Origin: Lachnospiraceae bacterium
GTDB taxonomy: Bacteria > Bacillota > Clostridia > Lachnospirales > Lachnospiraceae
Direction of reading: 5' to 3'
Length of the DNA stretch: 64,000 nucleotides
Assembly (NCBI GenBank): GCA_902363825.1
Contig: CABJBK010000013.1
Coordinates: 1-64,000 of the forward strand
Shown: piece after piece, positions 10,463 to 19,687 of the stretch
Layout of the letters: each line of letters opens with the position of its first letter
Numbering within the stretch: the first letter of the stretch is position 1
Translations under genes and position numbers: made by a program
The notes under the pieces: generated by a model
What the model was told of the DNA's origin: nothing
Seen by the model: only the letters and a program-made list of their open reading frames with translations
Database searches by the model: none

Positions 10463-11731
10463 TCACATTCCTTTCTGATTTACAACTTCTAAAAATGCTT
10501 CGAGTCTTGTCTTGATCTGGCCGTCATGGCTGTTTCTGCGATCCATGCCGTCTCCGTCGATCACAAGCAGCGGAATATCCGCTTCGCGCAGTGCCTCACG
10601 CAGCCGGAACACACCGCCGGAAGACTGTTTGCAGCCCCAGTGGCAGAAATTGATGACACCGTCCGCACGCATGTCCTTTGCCAGCTTTGTGACCATGGAC
10701 GCCTTGCGCTCGTAAGGACCATTGTAGAGGTTATTGAGCATCTTGGTCGCCAGCGCCTCAAGCGGATGGTCGGTATCCAACGGTTCCATATAGTCGAGGT
10801 TCATTTCCGTAACCTGGATCTGATAATCTTTTCCAAGATTGAAATAATGCTTTAACGTTTCCTGATAAAACGGCAGCAGATGTACCCAGACAATGCGCTT
10901 TCCGTGAAATTCGGGATAGCTTTTGATGTCCTCGGCAAAACTGCGGAACAGATCCAGCGTTTCCGGTGTGCCGATATTTAAGTGCGTGGCAAACAGCATG
11001 TACATCTGAAGCGTCAGCGTAGACGGGTAGTAGCGGTCACGCTGCAATTTTAAGAATTCTTTATAGCAGGCCTTGGATTCATTTTCACGGGAAAGGACTT
11101 CAGAAAGATCGTCCATGTGGAAAACTTTGCCGGTCAGCCCTTCCAGTGTGGATATCAGTTCCTTTAACTGGGACACCAGATAGGAAACAGCATCCTCGGA
11201 ATAGGTATTTGGCACATCGATCACATAGGTATTGATCGAATGGTTCTTTTCGATGTAGCGGAACGTGTTGATGTTTCCGTCACAGATCATGGAAGTTGTG
11301 ACGCCAAAAGCGGCAGGCGGAATGACGCCGGAGTCTACGGCACCGATGAAATTTTTGTGGTAGGAGCAGAGCGTGGAGGCGATCCCCTTTTGCTCGGCAC
11401 GGTCGATAAAATAATCCTCGCAGGTAAAACCGGATAAGAACGAGGAAAGACATTCCATGGAGAGGGCATTTAAGCCGAAACACTGGAAGATCTCGACCGG
11501 AGCGAAGAGATTGGACCAGACGGTCTGATCCGGGTGCTCCAGAGCGGACAGCGTGTTTTTTACGCCGAGTGTGTTGAGTTTCCGGTAAGCCTTCGGCATC
11601 TCTTTGGCGGCAAAATGTTCGGTGCGGAACTGCTCCAAGTGAAGCCCGATGTCGATCATTTTCCGGGATACGGCAGGGTGCGGTTCGGCATACTTTTTGA
11701 TGTAATTTCCGTAAGTTTTTATTGCGTTCAT
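10463..11731 (-). CDS. 2-hydroxyacyl-CoA dehydratase family subunit
   Basis: About 422 residues from the chosen start; homologous to HgdA/HgdB-type iron-sulfur subunits. Candidate ligand cysteines occur in VEIFQCFGLNALSMEC, STLCSYHKN, SMICDGNINT and NFCHWGCKQSSGG. It is the first gene of a two-gene operon with the dehydratase-activase fusion, and presumably the two dehydratase-like chains form the heterodimer activated by the fused ATPase. The ATG at 11731 has AGAAGGA about 11 nt upstream; an ATG at 11767 would lie inside the palindromic operator and is rejected. The reaction is likely either a radical-type syn-dehydration of an (R)-2-hydroxyacyl-CoA or another low-potential reduction. Confidence 0.85.
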   Translation of the reverse strand: MNAIKTYGNYIKKYAEPHPAVSRKMIDIGLHLEQFRTEHFAAKEMPKAYRKLNTLGVKNTLSALEHPDQTVWSNLFAPVEIFQCFGLNALSMECLSSFLSGFTCEDYFIDRAEQKGIASTLCSYHKNFIGAVDSGVIPPAAFGVTTSMICDGNINTFRYIEKNHSINTYVIDVPNTYSEDAVSYLVSQLKELISTLEGLTGKVFHMDDLSEVLSRENESKACYKEFLKLQRDRYYPSTLTLQMYMLFATHLNIGTPETLDLFRSFAEDIKSYPEFHGKRIVWVHLLPFYQETLKHYFNLGKDYQIQVTEMNLDYMEPLDTDHPLEALATKMLNNLYNGPYERKASMVTKLAKDMRADGVINFCHWGCKQSSGGVFRLREALREADIPLLVIDGDGMDRRNSHDGQIKTRLEAFLEVVNQKGM

Positions 11732-11750
11732 GCAGAAAACCATCCTTCTT

Positions 11751-11770
11751 ATAATGTTTTCAAACATTAT
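11751..11770 (-). promoter_or_regulatory. 20-bp palindrome, candidate operator over the dehydratase promoter
   Basis: Arms ATAATGTTT and AAACATTAT are perfectly complementary around a TC centre. On the minus strand the outer edge reads GGTATAATG, so the palindrome overlaps a consensus -10 (TATAAT) about 35 bp before the dehydratase ATG. No good -35 was found. A repressor or activator site is inferred; the regulator is unknown. Confidence 0.6.
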
Positions 11771-11816
11771 ACCACAACAAAGAAAAGAAGAAAGTGCCAG
11801 TTTTCGAAACCCATTC

Positions 11817-11845
11817 TTGCGGATTGAACAGTGTCATAGTAAAAT
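11817..11845 (+). promoter_or_regulatory. Candidate sigma-A promoter of the DUF362 gene
   Basis: TTGCGG (11817-11822), a 17-bp spacer and TAAAAT (11840-11845) lie 40 bp before the ATG. Moderate match to the consensus. Confidence 0.5.
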
Positions 11846-11884
11846 GAGAAAAGAAAAAAAGGGAAACTTCAAGGAGGATGTGAC

Positions 11885-13000
11885 ATGGAAAGATCAAAAG
11901 TATATTTTACGACCTTCAAAACGACTGGAAATGAGAATCTCCTGCAAAAGCTGCGCCGGCTGATCCTTACTGCGGGAATTCGTGACATTGATTTTACAGA
12001 CCGCTATGCGGCCATTAAAATACATTTTGGAGAAATGGGAAACCTTGCGTTCCTACGTCCGAATTACGCAAAAGTGGTTGCGGATGTGGTAAAAGAATGT
12101 GGGGGGAAGCCATTTCTCACAGACTGCAATACGCTTTATGTGGGCAGCCGCAAAAATGCGCTGGATCACATGGATACAGCGTATGCCAATGGATTTTCAC
12201 CTTTTTCAACCGGATGTCATGTGATCATTGCTGACGGGTTAAAGGGGACAGATGAGGCATATGTGCCGGTCAATGGAGAATATGTAAAAGAGGCAAAGAT
12301 CGGACGCGCGGTCATGGATGCGGATGTTTTTATCACGCTGACCCATTTTAAGGGGCATGAGGCGACCGGATTCGGCGGAGCCTTAAAGAATATCGGAATG
12401 GGATGCGGATCCCGCGCCGGAAAAATGGAGATGCACAGTGACGGAAAGACACATGTAGATCAGACAAAATGCGTGGGATGCGGCGCATGCAAAAAGATAT
12501 GCGCGCATGACGCTCCGTCTGTTACAGATGGAAAGGCAAGCATCGACATAGACAAATGTGTGGGATGCGGCAGATGTATCGGAGTCTGTCCGAAGGACGC
12601 TGTGTATGCCAACAGCAACGATTCCAATGATGTCTTAAACTATAAGATCGCGGAATACAGCCTTGCAGTCTGTAAGGACCGTCCGTGCTTTCATATTTCG
12701 CTGATCTGTGATGTATCACCGAATTGTGACTGCCATGCGGAAAATGATATTCCGATCATACCGAATGTAGGTATGTTTGCGTCATTTGATCCGGTAGCCC
12801 TCGATGTGGCCTGTGCGGATGCGTGCAACCGCCAGCCGGTGATTTTGGGAAGCGTGTTAAGCGATCATATGGAAGGACATCATCATGAGGAGGGAGACCA
12901 TTTTCATATGGTACATCCGGACACCAACTGGAAATCCTGCATTGAGCATGCGGTAAAGATCGGGCTTGGCAGTGATCAGTACGAGCTGATCGAAATATAG
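11885..13000 (+). CDS. DUF362 protein with two [4Fe-4S] ferredoxin motifs
   Basis: 371 residues. The DUF362 domain occupies about 1-180 (IKIHFGEMGNLAFLRP, LTHFKGHEATGFGGALKNIGMG) and continues after the insert (FASFDPVALDVACADACN). Between them are two bacterial ferredoxin motifs, CVGCGACKKICAHDAP and CVGCGRCIGVCPKDA, each a C-x2-C-x2-C-x3-C set. Near residue 325 is a histidine-rich stretch (HMEGHHHEEGDHFHMVH) that could bind metal. Proteins of this type are widespread in anaerobes and their reaction is not established; electron transfer is the safe inference. AAGGAGG lies 8 nt before the ATG. It is transcribed divergently from the dehydratase operon, another low-potential iron-sulfur system. 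Confidence 0.87.
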   Translation: MERSKVYFTTFKTTGNENLLQKLRRLILTAGIRDIDFTDRYAAIKIHFGEMGNLAFLRPNYAKVVADVVKECGGKPFLTDCNTLYVGSRKNALDHMDTAYANGFSPFSTGCHVIIADGLKGTDEAYVPVNGEYVKEAKIGRAVMDADVFITLTHFKGHEATGFGGALKNIGMGCGSRAGKMEMHSDGKTHVDQTKCVGCGACKKICAHDAPSVTDGKASIDIDKCVGCGRCIGVCPKDAVYANSNDSNDVLNYKIAEYSLAVCKDRPCFHISLICDVSPNCDCHAENDIPIIPNVGMFASFDPVALDVACADACNRQPVILGSVLSDHMEGHHHEEGDHFHMVHPDTNWKSCIEHAVKIGLGSDQYELIEI

Positions 13001-13037
13001 AATAGAGAATGGGGAAAAGACGCAGGGAGACGGAAAG

Positions 13038-13838
13038 ATGAGTACACAGGATAATCTGGAAAAAATTTTAAGAAGTATGCATGTGCTGATCGCGAAAGGG
13101 GAGCCGGCAGGACAGTCGCGCGACAGGGTGATCGTCAGCAAACAGGAACTGCTCGGCCTGTTAAAAGATCTGAATATCTGTGTATACAATATCATGGATG
13201 AGTATGAAATGACGCAGCAGAGCCATGATGAGGCGGAGCGCAAATCCAGGCGCAAGGGCGAAAAGATCGTAAAAGACGCCGGAAAAATGGCGGAAGATGT
13301 CTATGCGGCATCTGTAATGTATACAAATGAAGCATTAAACCATATTCAGCGGATTATCCAGAATGCCTCGGATTCGATGGATGAGGTCTTTGCGCAGATG
13401 AAAAATGAACTGGAAGAGCGGAAGGATACGGTGCGTGAAAACCAGTTAGAACTTGAGGGACAGCTGCACGATCTTGCGGATACGAAAAAATATCTGCAGA
13501 TTATAGAAGAACGCAACAAAGAGCTGGAAAAGGAACGCCAGAAGAAAAAGTCCTGGACAAAGACTGAGAAAAAGAAGAGCCCTTATCCGGAGCCGGAGAT
13601 CAAGATCAACAAAGAATACTTTATCCAAAACGGTATTCCGCTGGAAGAAGAAGGGGAAGAAGTTTCCGATACAAAAGAGGAAACCGAGGCTGCTTTGGGG
13701 CAGGCAGTTTCCGAACTGATGAAAGATCAGGAAAAAGAGAGTGAGCTGCCAAAAGAAGCGCCGGAGATCAAAGTGAATCTGGACGCGGAATATTTTAAGT
13801 GGAAACAACAACAGAGTGATGAGAAAGGAGAAAACTAG
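13038..13838 (+). CDS. Coiled-coil protein of unknown function
   Basis: 266 hydrophilic residues with no signal peptide or membrane helix. A helical, heptad-like region spans about 30-175 and ends in a Lys/Glu-rich stretch; the C-terminal third is acidic and likely disordered. A short motif occurs twice in that tail: PEIKINKEYF (about 186-195) and PEIKVNLDAEYF (about 242-253), resembling short linear docking motifs. It sits 37 bp after the DUF362 gene. I do not recognise a family; a scaffold or DivIVA-like role would be a guess. Its stop codon overlaps that of the convergent next gene. Confidence 0.75.
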   Translation: MSTQDNLEKILRSMHVLIAKGEPAGQSRDRVIVSKQELLGLLKDLNICVYNIMDEYEMTQQSHDEAERKSRRKGEKIVKDAGKMAEDVYAASVMYTNEALNHIQRIIQNASDSMDEVFAQMKNELEERKDTVRENQLELEGQLHDLADTKKYLQIIEERNKELEKERQKKKSWTKTEKKKSPYPEPEIKINKEYFIQNGIPLEEEGEEVSDTKEETEAALGQAVSELMKDQEKESELPKEAPEIKVNLDAEYFKWKQQQSDEKGEN

Positions 13839-14434
13839 GAAGTCTTCTCAGAATAGTTTACATAATTGACCAGTTTGTCATGGGTGGCAAGAATCGCGTG
13901 ATTGCCGCTCGCAAGCTGGTCTTTTATAATCTCGGTATAGATCACCGCCTTGTTGATCAGGGAAGCGTCATTGCTGTCGAGGCAGCCTTCTAAATAATCG
14001 TGCAGCGGCAGACTGTCCGCGAACTGTTCCAAAATGTGTGAAAGTTCCGTCCGGCACCAGGTAATGTCCGGAAAACGGACGGGCTCCGTCTGAATGATAA
14101 AACCGTTTGGGATCTCCTCATTGTAAAAAGACGCATCCGCCTTGGCTGCATGGATATATGGCAGGAGGGCAGATTTCTTTAAATGGGAGATAAAGGAGAG
14201 CCTGCGGATCTCGCCATAGGCTTCGGACAGGACAAAAAGAACGGCAAGTGTATACCAGATCAGACAGACCGGGGATGCCGTTAATACAAAACGGTAGGAA
14301 AAACCGAGCCAGCTAAGGAAAAGAAGTGCCAGGATACAAAATACGGGACGAAACCACAGACTGCTCATTAAGGCCTTGCGAAACAGCATAAGTTCGTTGT
14401 CTTTTAGAGGAACAAAAGTATAATGTTTTTTCAT
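13835..14434 (-). CDS. Membrane protein of unknown function
   Basis: 199 residues with two adjacent membrane helices (about 30-48 and 52-72) and a soluble C-terminal domain of about 120 residues. No family was recognised. It is transcribed alone, convergent with the coiled-coil gene (stop codons overlap by 4 bp) and divergent from ftsH. A GGAGGTTTGGG stretch precedes the ATG. Confidence 0.7.
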   Translation of the reverse strand: MKKHYTFVPLKDNELMLFRKALMSSLWFRPVFCILALLFLSWLGFSYRFVLTASPVCLIWYTLAVLFVLSEAYGEIRRLSFISHLKKSALLPYIHAAKADASFYNEEIPNGFIIQTEPVRFPDITWCRTELSHILEQFADSLPLHDYLEGCLDSNDASLINKAVIYTEIIKDQLASGNHAILATHDKLVNYVNYSEKTS

Positions 14435-14550
14435 CCCAAACCTCCGGTTAAAATCTTTTCGATGCTAATATTGTATGATGTGAAAAAAATAATGTCAACC
14501 GATCAAAATCTAAAATGTAAATAAAATTTCTAATAAAAATATGAATTGCA

Positions 14551-14579
14551 TTGACAAATAAAAAGCCAGGATTTAACAT
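14551..14579 (+). promoter_or_regulatory. Sigma-A promoter of ftsH
   Basis: TTGACA (14551-14556), exactly 17 bp, then TAACAT (14574-14579), 50 bp before the ftsH start. A consensus -35 and a good -10 in an AT-rich 194-bp gap that otherwise shows no gene. Confidence 0.75.
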
Positions 14580-14628
14580 GAATCAAAATAGAAAAGTTCG
14601 TATTATGGAGTAGAAGGGAGATTATGCG

Positions 14629-16455
14629 ATGCAGCAGGTAAACAAACCCAAAAAGCCGATGATGTTTTATTATATGGTCGTGCTGGTGATTCTTTTTCTT
14701 TTAAATTTTTTGCTGTTCCCACAGCTTTTGAAACCGGATGTAAAAGAAGTGGATTATGGAACATTCTTAAGTATGGTGGATAAAAAGGAAGTGTCCAAAG
14801 TCCAGATCGAAGATGATATGATCTATTTCCAGGATAAGGAGGAGACGCCGAATTATTACGAGACGGCGGCATTTGAAGACCCGGATCTGGTGGAACGCTT
14901 ATATGACGCTGGATGCTCGTTTGACCGTGTCGTCCAAAAAGAGATGAGCCCGCTCCTTTCCTTTCTCCTGACCTGGATCCTGCCGATCCTCATTTTCGCA
15001 GGACTCGGGGAGCTGCTCGGCCGTTCCATGATGAAGCGGATGGGCGGCGGCTCCGGCGCGATGCAGTTTGGAAAGAGTAACGCAAAGATCTATGTGCAGT
15101 CCGAGACCGGGATCAAGTTTGGTGATGTGGCAGGCGAGGATGAGGCGAAGGAGATCTTACAGGAGATCGTGGATTTCCTGCACAACCCGGAGAAATACCG
15201 TGCCATCGGGGCGTCCATGCCAAAGGGAGCGCTTCTTGTGGGACCTCCGGGTACCGGAAAAACGCTGCTTGCAAAGGCGGTTGCCGGAGAAGCCGATGTG
15301 CCGTTTTTCTCCATTTCCGGTTCGGAATTCGTAGAAATGTTTGTCGGTATGGGCGCGTCCAAAGTGCGTGACCTGTTCCGCCAGGCGAATGAGAAGGCAC
15401 CGTGTATCGTGTTTATCGACGAGATCGACACGATCGGAAAGAAACGTGACGGACAGGGAATGAGCGGAAATGATGAGCGCGAGCAGACCTTGAACCAGCT
15501 TCTGACCGAGATGGATGGTTTTGACGGCTCGAAGGGCGTGGTGATCCTCGCGGCGACGAACCGCCCGGATGTCCTTGATCCGGCGCTGCTCCGTCCGGGG
15601 CGTTTTGACCGCCGGGTTCCGGTAGAACTTCCGGATCTCGCGGGCAGAGAGGCGATCCTCCGTGTTCATGCGAAGAAAGTAAAAATGGGTGATGACGTTG
15701 ACTTTGGCGCGATCGCGCGGGCGGCTGCGGGCGCATCCGGAGCCGAGCTTGCGAATATGGTAAATGAGGCGGCACTTCGCGCAGTCAAGATGAACCGGGC
15801 TTATGTGATGCAGGAAGACATGGAAGAAAGCATAGAGACCGTTATCGCCGGTTATCAGAAGAAGAACAAGATACTTTCCAACAAAGAGAAGCTTACCGTT
15901 TCTTATCATGAAGTTGGTCATGCGCTTGTCGCGGCGCTTCAGACGCATTCCGCCCCGGTCACCAAGATCACGATCGTACCGCGTACTTCAGGGGCGCTCG
16001 GCTATACGATGCAGGTGGATGAAGGAGAGCGCAACCTGATGTCAAAAGAAGAACTGGAAAACAAGATCGCGACGCTCACCGGTGGACGGTGCGCGGAGAA
16101 GCTGATCTTCCATTCAATCTCGACCGGTGCCTCGAATGATATTGAACAGGCGACAAAGCTTGCGCGCGCCATGGTGACCAAATACGGTATGTCTGAGGAG
16201 TTTGGAATGGTAGCGTTTGAGACGGAAACGAACGCATATCTCGGTGGAGACAGCACACTTTCCTGCTCGCCGCAGACGGCAAAGAGTATCGATGATATGG
16301 TCGTTGCCATTGTCAAAAATGCATATAAAAACGCGGAGGAACTGCTTTCCGCCAATATGGATAAACTTCATAAGATCGCGAAATATCTCTATGAGCAGGA
16401 GACGATCACCGGTGAAGAGTTCATGAAACTTTTAGAGGAGAAGGAGGAATCTTAA
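14629..16455 (+). CDS. ftsH: ATP-dependent zinc metalloprotease FtsH
   Basis: 608 residues. Two membrane helices (about 12-30 and 105-125) flank a short extracytoplasmic domain; then the AAA domain with Walker A GPPGTGKT (about 205-212), Walker B CIVFIDEIDTIG and the second region of homology (ATNRPDVLDPALLRPGRFDR). The M41 peptidase has the zinc motif HEVGH starting near residue 427. It degrades membrane and regulatory proteins as a hexamer. The C-terminal tail is short, ending at LLEEKEES. It probably stands as its own transcription unit ahead of a two-component system 72 bp downstream. Confidence 0.96.
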   Translation: MQQVNKPKKPMMFYYMVVLVILFLLNFLLFPQLLKPDVKEVDYGTFLSMVDKKEVSKVQIEDDMIYFQDKEETPNYYETAAFEDPDLVERLYDAGCSFDRVVQKEMSPLLSFLLTWILPILIFAGLGELLGRSMMKRMGGGSGAMQFGKSNAKIYVQSETGIKFGDVAGEDEAKEILQEIVDFLHNPEKYRAIGASMPKGALLVGPPGTGKTLLAKAVAGEADVPFFSISGSEFVEMFVGMGASKVRDLFRQANEKAPCIVFIDEIDTIGKKRDGQGMSGNDEREQTLNQLLTEMDGFDGSKGVVILAATNRPDVLDPALLRPGRFDRRVPVELPDLAGREAILRVHAKKVKMGDDVDFGAIARAAAGASGAELANMVNEAALRAVKMNRAYVMQEDMEESIETVIAGYQKKNKILSNKEKLTVSYHEVGHALVAALQTHSAPVTKITIVPRTSGALGYTMQVDEGERNLMSKEELENKIATLTGGRCAEKLIFHSISTGASNDIEQATKLARAMVTKYGMSEEFGMVAFETETNAYLGGDSTLSCSPQTAKSIDDMVVAIVKNAYKNAEELLSANMDKLHKIAKYLYEQETITGEEFMKLLEEKEES

Positions 16456-16527
16456 AAAAAGCTTAAGAATTACCAAAAGCTATTTTTAAGAAAAACTGAT
16501 AAGATGAGGGAGAAGGGTGGGAAGAAA

Positions 16528-17217
16528 TTGAACATTTTAGTATGTGATGATGATAAGGAGATCGTAGAAGCGATCGAGATTTATTTACAGCAGGAAGGCT
16601 ACCAGGTATTCCGCGCGTATGATGGCGAGGATGCCTTAAAGATCTTAAAAGAAGAAGAGATACATCTTTTGATCATAGATGTGATGATGCCGAAACTGGA
16701 CGGTATCCGCGCGACCTTAAAGATCCGCGAGGAGAGCAGCATCCCGATCATAATTTTATCAGCGAAATCAGAGGATACGGACAAGATACTGGGGTTAAAC
16801 GTCGGGGCGGACGATTACATTACCAAACCGTTTAATCCGTTAGAGCTGGTGGCGCGCGTGAAGTCACAGCTGCGCCGCTACACAAAGCTTGGAAACGCTG
16901 CGGAAAACGGGCAGGCGGTTTATCAGGTCGGTGGTCTTGCCATCAATGATGAGTTAAAGGAAGTCACCGTAGACGGCGAGATCGTGAAACTGACACCGAT
17001 CGAATACAATATTTTGCTGCTTTTGATGAAAAACCAGGGAAAAGTTTTCTCGATCAATCAGATCTATGAAAATATCTGGAATGAAGATGCCATAGGCGCA
17101 GATAACACTGTGGCGGTACATATCCGGCACATCCGCGAAAAGATCGAGATCAATCCGAAAGAACCGCGCTATTTGAAGGTTGTCTGGGGCGTTGGATACA
17201 AAATTGATAAGAATTAA
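16528..17217 (+). CDS. OmpR/PhoB-family response regulator
   Basis: About 229 residues. Receiver domain with the acidic pair in LVCDDDKE, phospho-acceptor Asp in LLIIDVMMPKLDG and the conserved Lys in DDYITKPFNP; then a winged-helix DNA-binding domain ending VVWGVGYKIDKN. I prefer the TTG start at 16528, because response regulators normally begin MNILVCDDD and AGAAGGGTGG lies just before it; an upstream in-frame ATG at 16504 has no clear ribosome binding site. It is paired with the histidine kinase 21 bp downstream. Targets are unknown. Confidence 0.93.
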   Translation: MNILVCDDDKEIVEAIEIYLQQEGYQVFRAYDGEDALKILKEEEIHLLIIDVMMPKLDGIRATLKIREESSIPIIILSAKSEDTDKILGLNVGADDYITKPFNPLELVARVKSQLRRYTKLGNAAENGQAVYQVGGLAINDELKEVTVDGEIVKLTPIEYNILLLLMKNQGKVFSINQIYENIWNEDAIGADNTVAVHIRHIREKIEINPKEPRYLKVVWGVGYKIDKN

Positions 17218-17238
17218 CGAAACAAAGGCAGGTACTCC

Positions 17239-19569
17239 ATGAGAAAATTCCGGTATACCACGGGAACAAAAATATGGCTTGTGATATTACAGCAGATCTT
17301 TGCGGTGCTGCTTGTAGTTTCTATTGTGTTGCTCAGTGCGCTGTTTGACCGCAGGATGTTGAATACCAACGATATCTTAGATACCTCGTTTGTGAATTCG
17401 GGTTATTATACGGATGTGTTTCAAAAGACCGCCCAGGAACTGATCAAGTATGTGACGCTGAAAGAACAGTTTGAAAAAGACGGTGTCTATGACGAAGACA
17501 AAACCGTTGACGTTATGGCATATGCCAGTGGCAGGATCGGCGCGTTAAAGGAGCCGGAGGAAGACGATATTGAGGAACAGACCGGATTCCGATCGTACTA
17601 TCGGCTTGGAGATCTCTTAAAATGGGCGGCTGCCGGCTATTCGGAAGATGAATCCGGGATCCTGGAGGAGGAATACACGCCGTTATCCGGGAAGAGCCTG
17701 CACCAGTGTCTTTCGGATGGTACTATGGATGAGGCTGAGGCGAGACGTATCTCGCAGATGACAGAACAGGTACTTGATACCATTAGTACGGATATTGGAC
17801 TTTATAAACGTTATCTGAACAAATATGATGTAAACGACTCCAACGTGCGGTACTGGATCAGCAAAACGGGTGATTATGAGACCAGTGATCCTGAGGATGT
17901 ATATACCAATATGACGGACAAAGAAGTAGAGGACGAGTTACAAAATGCCATGGAGGATTTTGGCAGCTACTTCTACTACGATAATGTCTCGCTGCGTATG
18001 CGCACGAATGTGGATGGCATGGAAGAATACTTTTATGACCAGCTGGAGCATATGGCGGGAGCGGTCGGAGAAAATACGGTGGTTCTGATCACGGTGGATA
18101 CGGACTTTCCGTATGCGGACTCGTTTGCGTCTGCCAACCGGGAATTTGGACAGTATCATCCGTGGATCATCGGAGGGATCTTTCTGCTGGCGGGCAGCAT
18201 TATCTCATTTATCATGACGCTTGTGCTCATTACCATGGCGGCAGGCCGTGTGGATGGAGAGGAGACAAAGATCCGCCTGTACTGGATCGACCGTGTAAAG
18301 ACAGAGGTTATCTTTGTGGCGCAGCTCCTTTTTGTGGTTTTAACTACGGTGGCGGCGATGCAGATCGTGTACGGGGAATGGAAGATACCGGGAATGCTCA
18401 TTATGGCGGGAACCATGACCTATGTGTGTGACAGTGTGTTCCTGGCGCTCTATTTAAGTCTTGTGCGGCGGGTAAAAGCGGAAATGCTCTGGAAGAGCAG
18501 CCTGCTTTACTGGCTGATCTGCGGGATCACAAAGATCATAAAAAATATCCGCCTGGCGGGACGGATCTTTGTCTGCTTTGCCGGCGGAAGCGTGATATTG
18601 TTTCTGTTGCTGTATCTGGTATTTGTGCATCAGAGCTTCCTTGCGTTAATCTGCGTGGTGGGCATTATGTTGGGCGCTTTTGTCTATCAGCTGCGCAATG
18701 CCATCCAGAAGACGCGGCTCTTGGAAGGGGTAAATAAGATTGCAGAGGGAAACCTCAAGTTCAAGATCGATACCGAAGGCTTTTATGAGGCAAACAAAAA
18801 GATGGCGGACGCCGTCAACAATATCGGTGACGGACTGTACTGCGCGGTGGATGAAAACACCAAGAATGAGCGTATGAAAGCGGATCTGATCACCAATGTA
18901 TCGCATGATATCAAAACGCCGCTGACTTCGATCATAAATTATGTAAACCTTATAAAAATGGAGCACATTGAGGATGAACATCTGCGTGAATATGTGGACA
19001 TCCTGGATTCCAAGGCACAGCGGTTAAAGCAGCTGACGGAGGATCTTGTGGAAGCGTCGAAAATCAGTTCCGGCAATATCGAGCTTCATATGCAGTGCAT
19101 CGATTTTGTGGAGCTGATCTATCAGACCGGCGGAGAATTCAATGAAAAATTCGAGGCAAAGGATCTGACTACGATCACGAAGCTGCCCAAAGAACCGGTA
19201 TATATCATGGCAGATGGCAGGCGTATCTGGCGTGTGGTGGAAAATCTGTACAATAATGTCGCAAAATACGCGCTTGCGCATACCAGAGTGTATGTGACGG
19301 TGGAAGCGGGCGAGACCGAGATGGAATTTTCCATAAAAAATATTTCGGAGCAGGAACTGCATGTGGATACGACCGAGCTGACCGAGCGTTTCATCCGCGG
19401 AGATACATCGCGTTCCACCGAAGGAAGCGGACTTGGTCTTTCCATCGCCAAAAATCTTACGGTACTGATGGATGGATCGTTTACGATCGGGCTGGATGGC
19501 GACCTTTTTACAGCGTCGGTACGGTTCCCGCGCATTTCCGGCAGACAGGATCAAAATGCAACAGATTAG
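17239..19569 (+). CDS. Multi-pass membrane sensor histidine kinase
   Basis: 776 residues. One N-terminal membrane helix (about 12-34), a large extracytoplasmic region (about 35-305), then roughly five more membrane helices up to about residue 490, a HAMP-like linker (EGNLKFKIDTEGFYE), HisKA with the phosphorylated histidine in NVSHDIKTPLTS (about His556), and HATPase_c with the N box VVENLYNNVAKYA and the G2 box GSGLGLSIAKNL. The layout resembles kinases sensing envelope stress or peptide antibiotics, but the ligand cannot be read from the sequence. It forms a two-gene operon with the response regulator. Confidence 0.92.
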   Translation: MRKFRYTTGTKIWLVILQQIFAVLLVVSIVLLSALFDRRMLNTNDILDTSFVNSGYYTDVFQKTAQELIKYVTLKEQFEKDGVYDEDKTVDVMAYASGRIGALKEPEEDDIEEQTGFRSYYRLGDLLKWAAAGYSEDESGILEEEYTPLSGKSLHQCLSDGTMDEAEARRISQMTEQVLDTISTDIGLYKRYLNKYDVNDSNVRYWISKTGDYETSDPEDVYTNMTDKEVEDELQNAMEDFGSYFYYDNVSLRMRTNVDGMEEYFYDQLEHMAGAVGENTVVLITVDTDFPYADSFASANREFGQYHPWIIGGIFLLAGSIISFIMTLVLITMAAGRVDGEETKIRLYWIDRVKTEVIFVAQLLFVVLTTVAAMQIVYGEWKIPGMLIMAGTMTYVCDSVFLALYLSLVRRVKAEMLWKSSLLYWLICGITKIIKNIRLAGRIFVCFAGGSVILFLLLYLVFVHQSFLALICVVGIMLGAFVYQLRNAIQKTRLLEGVNKIAEGNLKFKIDTEGFYEANKKMADAVNNIGDGLYCAVDENTKNERMKADLITNVSHDIKTPLTSIINYVNLIKMEHIEDEHLREYVDILDSKAQRLKQLTEDLVEASKISSGNIELHMQCIDFVELIYQTGGEFNEKFEAKDLTTITKLPKEPVYIMADGRRIWRVVENLYNNVAKYALAHTRVYVTVEAGETEMEFSIKNISEQELHVDTTELTERFIRGDTSRSTEGSGLGLSIAKNLTVLMDGSFTIGLDGDLFTASVRFPRISGRQDQNATD

Positions 19570-19582
19570 TGTGCTAAAGTAC

Positions 19583-19611
19583 TTGTCAAGTGAAAAAAGT
19601 TCATATATAAT
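19583..19611 (+). promoter_or_regulatory. Sigma-A promoter of the aconitase-family hydratase
   Basis: TTGTCA (19583-19588), 17-bp spacer, TATAAT (19606-19611), about 77 bp before the start codon. Confidence 0.75.
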
Positions 19612-19632
19612 GTGTGACTAGGAACACTGATG

Positions 19633-19658
19633 TCGGCGGTGACGCGTTTTACCGCCGA
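19633..19658 (+). other. 5' leader hairpin before the hydratase gene
   Basis: TCGGCGGT (19633-19640) pairs perfectly with ACCGCCGA (19651-19658) around a 10-nt loop and is followed by TTTTGC, 30 bp before the start. It lies inside the transcribed leader predicted from the promoter at 19583. It could be an attenuator or an mRNA-stabilising stem; no riboswitch class was recognised. Confidence 0.5.
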
Positions 19659-19687
19659 TTTTGCTTACATATTCAGGAGGGAAAAAT

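Noticed and set aside
15157..15948. 263-codon open frame opposite ftsH
   Set aside because: Lies wholly antisense to conserved AAA and peptidase motifs; no ribosome binding site or recognisable protein.
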